Below are positions 57,876 through 64,000 of a DNA stretch of 64,000 nt, one piece after another. Source of the DNA: Kordiimonas aestuarii (GTDB taxonomy: Bacteria > Pseudomonadota > Alphaproteobacteria > Sphingomonadales > Kordiimonadaceae); the NCBI RefSeq assembly GCF_025574465.1, contig NZ_JAOBPP010000014.1:62001-126000 (forward strand), in the 5' to 3' direction. Both the position numbers and the translations under genes were made by a program. Numbering within the stretch: the first letter of the stretch is position 1; the number at the start of each line of letters is the position of its first letter. The notes under the pieces were generated by a model. It did no database searches. It was given only the letters and a program-made list of their open reading frames with translations, and was not told the DNA's origin.

Positions 57876-60023
57876 ATGAGCATTTCATCACCACAGACTT
57901 TCCTGCGCGGCGCCAGTGTCGCTGCGCTTCTCACTGCCGCGCTTCCCCTTGCGGCAATGGCACAATCCAGCGCCGACACAAACGCAGACGACAATGTTGA
58001 GGAAATCATCGTGACCGGCCGGGCACAGGCGCTGTACCGCGTATCCGAGACCGGCGTGGCCCGCGGCGCGGGTGACCCGATGGATATCCCGCAAGCCGTC
58101 AGCATCATCAACGAGGCGCTGATTGCCGATCAGGGAGCCCGCGACATGACGGACCTCTACCGCAACATCGCCGGCATCACGACCTTCAGCTACTCGGGCG
58201 TCACCTTCCGCGGCTTCCGGCAGGATCAGGTTTTTTATGACAGCCTGCGCGGCAACCCGTTCATCGCCTTCTCCGTGCCCAAGCTTTTCAACATCAAGCG
58301 CGTTGAAGTCCTCAAGGGTCCGGCAGGTATGCTGTATGGCCCCGGTGAGCCCGGTGGCCTGATCAACTATGTGACCAAAACCCCGACGGATGAGCTTGAA
58401 GCCCAGGCCGCCGTGACCGCGGGCAACTATAACCGCTATGGCGCATCGGGCGAGGTATCAGGTCCCCTCAACCGGTCCGGCACCATCCTTGGCCGCGTCG
58501 GCGCCTTCTATGAAACCATGGACCCATTCCGCAACAACACCGAAGACCAATCGGTTATCCTTGACGCGGGCCTGACGTTCAAAATGGGCGAAACGGCGCG
58601 CCTGATCACCCAGGTCACACACTATGACCAGGATATGCAGGGCGCACGCCTGCGCGGAGTGCCGACGGATGACGACGGCAACTTCCTCACCGACATCAGT
58701 TGGAACGCCAATGAGAAAACCGACTTCCTTGACCTCAAGGCCTCGGTTTATCAGGCGCGCTTTCAGGCGGAACCCGCTGACGGCGTGACGACGGAAGTTG
58801 GCATGCGCTACTTCGATGCGCTTGAGCGCCAGCAGTATCACGAACCGCGCGGGCTGATTGATACCGACGATGACGGTGTGATGGATAGTTCCCTGCGCGA
58901 ACTCAGGGACCAGCAGCGCGAGACAGACGGCCTCACCATCTCCGGCACCGCGACCTATACACACAAACTGGGCGGCATGGATAACAAGATCCTCGTCGGC
59001 GGTGACTGGTACCGCGAAAACTCAAGCTTCTGGGCGCACACGGTTACCAGGGATGACGTACCTATCCTCGCGCTCGACAATCCGGTCTATGGCCTCTCGG
59101 GCGCCCAGTTCTACGACCTTGACGCCCTGCCGCTCCGCGAGACTGAAGCACAAAGCACCAAATACGGCTTTTATCTGCAGGACCAACTCAGCCTGACTGA
59201 CCAGTTCACCATTGTCGGTGGCCTCCGCTACGATGCCTACAAGGACCAAGACACCATTGGCGGCGCCAACTATGACGACCACGAGGTCGCCTACCGCGCG
59301 GGTCTTGTTTATAAGCCGCAGGAAGACATCTCGCTTTATGCAAGCTGGTCCGAAAGCTTCGAGCCACAAAGCATCGGCAGCCAGGACCCGCTCGCGGGTG
59401 GGCCGTTCAACCCGGTAACGGGTGAGCAGATCGAAGCAGGCATCAAGGTCGCACTTATGGAAGGCCGGTTGCAGGCCAGCGCCGCCGTCTACCAGATCAA
59501 ACGCCAGAACCTCTTGCAGCTTGATCCGAACGGCGACAGCTCTGACGGCGTGGATGATCAGGCCCCCATCGGGGAGGTGACCGCCAAGGGCTTTGATATC
59601 GAACTCGCAGCTGACCTCACGGACCACTGGGTGCTGACCGCCAACTATGGCTATAACGACACCAAAATCACCGGCACGGTGGAAGGCCAGTCGCTTTCCA
59701 ACGCTGTCGGTGACCGCTTCGCGAACTCGCCAAAACATCAGGCGGGCCTTTGGACCCGTTACGAATTTACCCCCATCGACACCACTTTTGCGTTTGGTGC
59801 GGAATATGTGTCCAAGCGGGTGAGCATCGACGGCCAGACCGTGAAGGGCTATACCATTTTCGATACGTCGGTTATTCACCAGTTCACGGAGCGGGTGTCG
59901 GTCATGCTACGGGTGGATAACATCTTCAACAAGGAATATGCCTCGTCCGGCTTTATTGCGCGCGACGGCCATTTCCCCGGTGAACCCCGCACGGCCTTCA
60001 TTGAGCTGAAGTGGAAACTTTAG
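57876..60023 (+). CDS. TonB-dependent siderophore receptor
   Basis: A 715-residue outer-membrane receptor: signal peptide (ALLTAALPLAAMA), TonB box region EEIIVTGRA (about 42-50), plug (DIPQAVSIINEALIADQGAR; GVTFRGFRQDQVFYDSLRGN; RVEVLKGPAGMLYGPGEPGG) and a barrel ending FIELKWKL with NIFNKEYASSGF before the last strands. This plug is that of the FhuA/FpvA/FoxA type for ferric siderophores. It heads an operon with a PepSY membrane protein and lies behind Fur-like boxes, all pointing to iron uptake. Which siderophore is unknown. Confidence 0.93.
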   Translation: MSISSPQTFLRGASVAALLTAALPLAAMAQSSADTNADDNVEEIIVTGRAQALYRVSETGVARGAGDPMDIPQAVSIINEALIADQGARDMTDLYRNIAGITTFSYSGVTFRGFRQDQVFYDSLRGNPFIAFSVPKLFNIKRVEVLKGPAGMLYGPGEPGGLINYVTKTPTDELEAQAAVTAGNYNRYGASGEVSGPLNRSGTILGRVGAFYETMDPFRNNTEDQSVILDAGLTFKMGETARLITQVTHYDQDMQGARLRGVPTDDDGNFLTDISWNANEKTDFLDLKASVYQARFQAEPADGVTTEVGMRYFDALERQQYHEPRGLIDTDDDGVMDSSLRELRDQQRETDGLTISGTATYTHKLGGMDNKILVGGDWYRENSSFWAHTVTRDDVPILALDNPVYGLSGAQFYDLDALPLRETEAQSTKYGFYLQDQLSLTDQFTIVGGLRYDAYKDQDTIGGANYDDHEVAYRAGLVYKPQEDISLYASWSESFEPQSIGSQDPLAGGPFNPVTGEQIEAGIKVALMEGRLQASAAVYQIKRQNLLQLDPNGDSSDGVDDQAPIGEVTAKGFDIELAADLTDHWVLTANYGYNDTKITGTVEGQSLSNAVGDRFANSPKHQAGLWTRYEFTPIDTTFAFGAEYVSKRVSIDGQTVKGYTIFDTSVIHQFTERVSVMLRVDNIFNKEYASSGFIARDGHFPGEPRTAFIELKWKL

Positions 60024-60032
60024 GGGGCGCCC

Positions 60033-61292
60033 ATGGGCCAGACAGTTTCGGGAAAGCAACCAAAAAAACGGTCGCTATGGTGGGTTGTTCATCACTGGGC
60101 AGGATTGAAGGTGAGCCTGTTTCTCACCTTCATTCTGGCCACGGGCACCCTTGCAACGCTTTCCCACGAGATTGACTGGCTCATGATCCCTGAAATGCGG
60201 GCGGAGTCCGAGAACCTGCCGCCCGCGAGCTGGGGCCAGATGTACGACAGCGCCAAAGCCGCCGTGCCTGAGGGCCGGATTGAGCGTATAAGCGCGCCGT
60301 ATGACTTCTTTTTCGCCGCCGAAGCCATCGCGCTTGATTCCAGCGGTAACCGTATACGGGTGCAGATCAATCCCTACTCCGCTGATGTTCAGGGCGTCAC
60401 ATCCTGGTTCAATGCCCAGCGCCTGTTCCGCGAACTGCACCGCCACCTGATGGTGCCGGTCAAGGTTGGGCTGCCCTTTGTCGCCATCCTTTCCGTTCCC
60501 ATGCTGGCCTCGCTTGTCACAGCTTTCTGGGTTTACAAAAAATGGTGGCGCGGCTTTTTTCGCCTGCCTCGCCTCCGGCTTCCGGGGCGCGGCAAACGTA
60601 TGGGCGATGCCCGGCGCTTCACCGGCGACCTACACCGCTTTGCCGGTCTGTGGAGCCTGTGGTTCATCGCCGTTATAGGCGTAACCGGGCTGTGGTATCT
60701 GGTGGAATGGGGTGGTGGTGGCGCCCCCGGCGCGCTCAAACCTGTGCGCAACCTACCTGTGGCCGCGCTGGACGGCGATAAACTGGACAGGCTGGTTACA
60801 TCTGCGCAAGCCGCTTACCCGACCCTTCACGTTACCTCGCTTTATTTCCCCAACAACAAACGCGGCGGTGTTGTTGTCATGGGACAGGCCGACGCCGTCC
60901 TGATGCGCGAACGCGCGAATGCCGTGCTGGTTGACCCGGAAACGGGCCAGGTTGTGCAGATACAAAAGGGCGAAGACCTGAGCGTGCATCAGCGTATCGC
61001 GGAAGGGTCCGATCCCCTGCACTTCGGTACCTGGGCGCAAGGGCATTCGCTCAGTTTTGGTGTCCGGCTGTTGTGGTTCGCTTTTGGCGCTATCCTCACA
61101 GGCCTTGGTATCACAGGGGTGATGATCTTCTCCATGCGGCTCAAGCCTGCTGACCGGCCTGCAAAAATAACAGAACCCGGCTTTCTTGGCGACATGTGGC
61201 GCGGCATGGGTCGCTTCCGCATCCCGGCACTTCTGCTTGCGCTGCTCGGCCTTGCGATGGCGGCATATAATATCAGCGTCGCCATCGCCTGA
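60033..61292 (+). CDS. PepSY-associated membrane protein (FoxB/PiuB-like, probable siderophore reductase)
   Basis: A 419-residue inner-membrane protein with four long helices (LKVSLFLTFILATGTLATL, LPFVAILSVPMLASLVTAFW, LWSLWFIAVIGVTGLWYLVE, LLWFAFGAILTGLGITGVMI) and PepSY segments in the periplasm. His residues in WWVVHHWAGLKV, RELHRHLMV and TGDLHRFAGLW are those expected to hold haem b in FoxB/PiuB proteins, which reduce siderophore-bound Fe(III) to release iron. It starts nine bases after the receptor stop, so iron capture and reduction are co-expressed. Confidence 0.9.
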   Translation: MGQTVSGKQPKKRSLWWVVHHWAGLKVSLFLTFILATGTLATLSHEIDWLMIPEMRAESENLPPASWGQMYDSAKAAVPEGRIERISAPYDFFFAAEAIALDSSGNRIRVQINPYSADVQGVTSWFNAQRLFRELHRHLMVPVKVGLPFVAILSVPMLASLVTAFWVYKKWWRGFFRLPRLRLPGRGKRMGDARRFTGDLHRFAGLWSLWFIAVIGVTGLWYLVEWGGGGAPGALKPVRNLPVAALDGDKLDRLVTSAQAAYPTLHVTSLYFPNNKRGGVVVMGQADAVLMRERANAVLVDPETGQVVQIQKGEDLSVHQRIAEGSDPLHFGTWAQGHSLSFGVRLLWFAFGAILTGLGITGVMIFSMRLKPADRPAKITEPGFLGDMWRGMGRFRIPALLLALLGLAMAAYNISVAIA

Positions 61293-61298
61293 TTTCTG

Positions 61299-62858
61299 TT
61301 ATTCCACCGCAATCTCGCGGCTGCGGATTTCTGCAGCAAAGTCCTGGCAGCGGTTGGCAAGCTCGTCGGTCCGGCTGGTCAACTGCCTGGCGGCGGCAAA
61401 TGTAGACTTCACAGACCGGCCGACCTCATCCACCACATCGCTGATCCGGTGCACCTGTTCAGCCGCTGTTGATGTCTCACCGCTTGCGGTTTGCGCCGCG
61501 CGGGCAATCTCGCGCGTGGCGGCGTCCTGTTCCTCAACCGCCGCCGAAATACCGACCGAGTTTTCAGAGATGTTATTGATGTCGCTTGCGACACGTTCGA
61601 TCATTTTCACCACCTCTGCACTGATCTCCTGCATCGCGGATAGCTGGTCGGATATCTGCTGCGTAGCACTGCTGGACTGATTGGCAAGGCTTTTGACCTC
61701 GCTGGCCACAACGGCAAACCCCTTGCCAGCTTCGCCCGCGCGGGCAGCCTCGATCGTCGCATTCAGCGCAAGCAGGTTGGTCTGCGCGGCAATGTCGCTG
61801 ATGATGTCGATGATGCTGGTGACCTTGTCGGCATAATCCGCCATTTTATGGATGGTTTCCGTGCTGGCTTTCACATGCTCCAGCGCCTGGCCTGCGATAT
61901 CGCGGCTGCGTGAGACCTGCTGGCTGATCTCGCTGACGGACGCTGCCATCTGTTCCGCGCTGGCCGCCACCGAACTGGCGTTCTGCGTGACATTATTGGT
62001 CGCGCTTTCCGCCGCATCCACCATGCCGCGCGCGCGACCGCTGGCCTCGTCAAGGGCCTCGCCGTCTTTCTCAAGCAGGCTTGTGGTATCAATAATGTCG
62101 CCCGCAAGGGTGCCAATGACATTTTCAAACTCGTCCGCAAGCTGGTTGAGCTGTGCCCGCGCGTCGGCAAGGCTGCTTTCCCGTTCCGCCTTGCGCTGCT
62201 CCAGCAGGCGGTTGTTGTCGGCCTGCACCTCCTTCGCTTCAGCGAGGGCAGAATCGGACGCAGCTTTGGCCTCCTCCGCTGCGCGCACGGCGGCCTCGGC
62301 CTGCCGCGCCTGCGCCATGGCTTCTGAATGCGCCTCGTCCGCCTCCCCAAACACCTTGGACAATTTCAGTGACAACCACATCAAAACAAAGGTTTCAAAG
62401 ACCACAATAACGGCGTGCAACACGACACGCAGAAAACTTGCACCCTCAGGGAAAACCCATGCGGGCATGATGATGTTGAGAAGCAGGTGGTGAGCTGCCG
62501 TCACACCGGCCGCGACCACAATGGCGCGCCAGTCCAGTATCGCTGTCACCATCGCAAGGGCAGCAAAGAAATACATATGCATGTCGATCTGCCAAGGGTG
62601 GCCCCGAAAGACAAACACCAATATCGCGGCCTGCAGGACATAACCCGCCGCCAGCACATAACGTACCGCGGGCGCCTCACCTTGCATGCGGACCATGACA
62701 AACCCTGCAAGCGCCAGCACCAGGGACAAGACGCTGCTGGCAATGGTCGCGTCGGCGCCGATAACAAAGCCAAGAACCAAAACAAGCGGCACATGCAGAA
62801 ATTGTCCCAAGGCCAAAGCCCGCATGGCAGACGCCCTCAGTTTATCGAGTGAATTCAT
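61299..62858 (-). CDS. methyl-accepting chemotaxis protein with six-helix membrane sensor
   Basis: A 519-residue chemoreceptor without a periplasmic ligand domain. The first 170 residues hold about six helices ([34 protein letters not shown]) with several histidines ([23 protein letters not shown]), followed by a long coiled coil (about 175-245) and the signalling domain with the hairpin tip [20 protein letters not shown]. Such sensors detect signals within the membrane, such as redox state or a small ligand; the histidines may bind a metal or haem. ATG 62858 follows GGAG; the gene overlaps the end of the small upstream gene by 17 bases. Confidence 0.9.
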   Translation of the reverse strand: MNSLDKLRASAMRALALGQFLHVPLVLVLGFVIGADATIASSVLSLVLALAGFVMVRMQGEAPAVRYVLAAGYVLQAAILVFVFRGHPWQIDMHMYFFAALAMVTAILDWRAIVVAAGVTAAHHLLLNIIMPAWVFPEGASFLRVVLHAVIVVFETFVLMWLSLKLSKVFGEADEAHSEAMAQARQAEAAVRAAEEAKAASDSALAEAKEVQADNNRLLEQRKAERESSLADARAQLNQLADEFENVIGTLAGDIIDTTSLLEKDGEALDEASGRARGMVDAAESATNNVTQNASSVAASAEQMAASVSEISQQVSRSRDIAGQALEHVKASTETIHKMADYADKVTSIIDIISDIAAQTNLLALNATIEAARAGEAGKGFAVVASEVKSLANQSSSATQQISDQLSAMQEISAEVVKMIERVASDINNISENSVGISAAVEEQDAATREIARAAQTASGETSTAAEQVHRISDVVDEVGRSVKSTFAAARQLTSRTDELANRCQDFAAEIRSREIAVE

Positions 62859-63207
62859 TGTTCTGCTCCATCTCAGGACCAAGGCCACCGGTCCATTTTT
62901 TCTGTTTTGAGAACTGTGCGCCGCAGCCAGCGGCACCAAAGGGGTCTAGTACCAATATCGCGCCGTTTGCACGCAGCCTGTTCGGTAAATCGCGGGCATC
63001 ACTGGCCACAAGAAAAGAACCAGGCAGCCGGCCTTCTGCTACAAAATAGGCATCGGCATTAATGATAGACGAGACATGGGCATCCTGCCTCAGGAATGGG
63101 TTATACATTGCCAGAACCACGCCGCGTGACGGCGGCACCATACTCATTAATGCGATGGACGACAGAATAAACGCTGTCATCAGTATAGATGGTATCAAAT
63201 CCCGCAT
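62842..63207 (-). CDS. small exported or membrane-anchored protein overlapping the chemoreceptor gene
   Basis: A 121-residue protein with one N-terminal hydrophobic segment ([17 protein letters not shown]), then a soluble part [40 protein letters not shown]. No family recognised. ATG 63207 is the likely start. Its stop lies inside the chemoreceptor start region (17-base overlap), so the two are translated together; it could be a periplasmic accessory that passes a signal to the six-helix receptor. That role is inference. Confidence 0.6.
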   Translation of the reverse strand: MRDLIPSILMTAFILSSIALMSMVPPSRGVVLAMYNPFLRQDAHVSSIINADAYFVAEGRLPGSFLVASDARDLPNRLRANGAILVLDPFGAAGCGAQFSKQKKWTGGLGPEMEQNNEFTR

Positions 63208-63350
63208 GTGGCAGAATCCCCCACTTGCTCTCCCGGTCGCACCAATCGTGTCTTCGTTGTGCGATGGTTGAAGCCAAATAAGGACTCGCCCCCGCATGCA
63301 CTATACGTCTGGATAAGTTAATAGATTTAAAACCTTGTCATATTTTGGCG

Positions 63351-64000
63351 TCAGCCGTCGGCGACATGGATAATGTCGCCCAGTTTTTTACGGCACTGCG
63401 CGCGCAGGAACTGTGCCATGATGCGGTAAAGCTGGCGTTGAGGCGCTGACGGACGCCACGCCAGCACCACTTCCCGGTCTGTCGGGGTCTCATCCAATTC
63501 AAGCACCGCGACGTCGTTGCGGGGATGAATTTCCGAGCGCACATAAAGCGCGGGCAGGAACGCAAGGCCAATGCCGGTGCCGATCATCTGCCGCACAGTG
63601 TCGAGGCTGGTGCCCTCATAATCGCGCATGAGGCGTGCGCCATAACGATTGGCCAGCGCCTGCATCTGTTCAAAAAGCCGGTGTCGCTCCTCAATCGCCA
63701 GCAGCCGTTCGCCCGCGATGTCCTCCGGCTTCACCCTCCCGCGTGTGGCCAGCAAATGCTCAGGCGGGGCACACAAAAGAAACGGCTCCCCAAACAACAG
63801 GTCTTCGGTCAGGCCTGTCACCTCCAACGGACGGGTGGTGAGGATAAGGTCATAGCGCCCGTCCAGAAGGCCGTTTTCAAGGTCCCGTGGCGGTTCCTCG
63901 CGCACATAAAGCCTGAGCGACGGATACTCGGTGTGAATATCCGAGATCACATCCGGCAGGAAATAGGGCCCAAGCGTGGACGGCACACCCAACCGGTGGA
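63351..64000 (-). CDS. LysR family regulator (OxyR-like effector domain), partial
   Basis: The frame continues past the right edge, so the DNA-binding domain is missing. The visible 215 residues begin HRLGVPSTLGPYFLP and contain DGRYDLILTTRPLEVTGLTE, EPFLLCAPPEHLLA, TSLDTVRQMIGTGIGLAFLP, the layout of OxyR-type effector domains. At the place where OxyR has its peroxide-sensing Cys pair the sequence reads EERHRLFEQMQALANRYG with no Cys, so peroxide sensing by a disulfide is unlikely. Its target is outside the window. Confidence 0.88.
   Translation of the reverse strand, partial: HRLGVPSTLGPYFLPDVISDIHTEYPSLRLYVREEPPRDLENGLLDGRYDLILTTRPLEVTGLTEDLLFGEPFLLCAPPEHLLATRGRVKPEDIAGERLLAIEERHRLFEQMQALANRYGARLMRDYEGTSLDTVRQMIGTGIGLAFLPALYVRSEIHPRNDVAVLELDETPTDREVVLAWRPSAPQRQLYRIMAQFLRAQCRKKLGDIIHVADG

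Noticed and set aside
59022..59879. 285-codon minus-strand frame within the siderophore receptor
   Set aside because: Antisense to conserved barrel strands; no start signal or homology pattern.
1..64000. tRNA, rRNA, tmRNA, RNase P RNA, transposase or phage genes
   Set aside because: Read by eye on both strands for their usual motifs; none was recognisable. A covariance or profile search could still reveal a small RNA, most likely in 11512-12175.

Overview
The window is about 64 kb of GC-rich chromosome from a Gram-negative bacterium. TonB-dependent receptors, exported beta-barrels, a ROSE-type heat-shock leader, a sigma-32-like promoter, EgtB/EgtD, TonB/PepSY iron uptake, and many sensor kinases fit a free-living, probably aquatic, alphaproteobacterium. 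That placement is inference; no rRNA or tRNA gene is present to confirm it. Nearly every gene looks chromosomal and intact. I see no insertion sequence, prophage, CRISPR array or rRNA operon. Two genes are decayed: a substrate-binding protein with an in-frame TGA and a DUF2461 remnant.

Layout. 0-7 kb: start of an S9-type peptidase, a methyltransferase, a periplasmic solute-binding protein, a LemA/DUF2207 membrane operon, and a LysE exporter. 7-10.4 kb: an operon for an outer-membrane barrel, an FMN-binding protein, the flavin transferase ApbE and a histidine-bearing membrane protein, which together look like an extracytoplasmic flavin electron-transfer chain. 10.4-16.4 kb: small proteins, a structured gene-free stretch, a second solute-binding paralogue, a DMT transporter and a helical-repeat exported protein. 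16.7-26.3 kb: a TonB receptor, a LysR-controlled divergent pair (NHL protein plus DMT transporter), Hsp20 behind a heat-shock promoter and RNA thermometer, a CheY-like protein, a TonB protein with two C-terminal domains, and two acyl-CoA dehydrogenases.

26.7-32.8 kb is a sensory block. It holds a REC-kinase, an Rcp1-like response regulator and a sensor kinase whose N-terminal membrane domain carries the copper/ethylene-site residues of plant ETR1. Divergent from it are a DUF3034 outer-membrane protein and an exported truncated haemoglobin, followed by another sensor kinase. 32.9-43.7 kb: a molybdopterin dehydrogenase subunit, an 11-bp phased repeat, glutaminase, a fatty-acid desaturase, the ergothioneine genes egtD and egtB, a divergent BCCT transporter and a GST.

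43.9-52.1 kb: a small autoregulated-looking operon (membrane protein, XRE regulator, small membrane protein, alpha/beta hydrolase), a class V aminotransferase, a TfoX-like protein, a CadC-like regulator divergent from a lectin-like exported protein, and a second GST. 52.3-64 kb: a hybrid kinase, the broken solute-binding gene, tandem DUF547 proteins divergent from a siderophore receptor-PepSY pair with Fur-like upstream sites, a six-helix chemoreceptor with a small overlapping partner, and a LysR regulator cut by the window edge. The receptor promoter and the flavin-operon promoter share three short motifs, suggesting both belong to one iron-responsive regulon.
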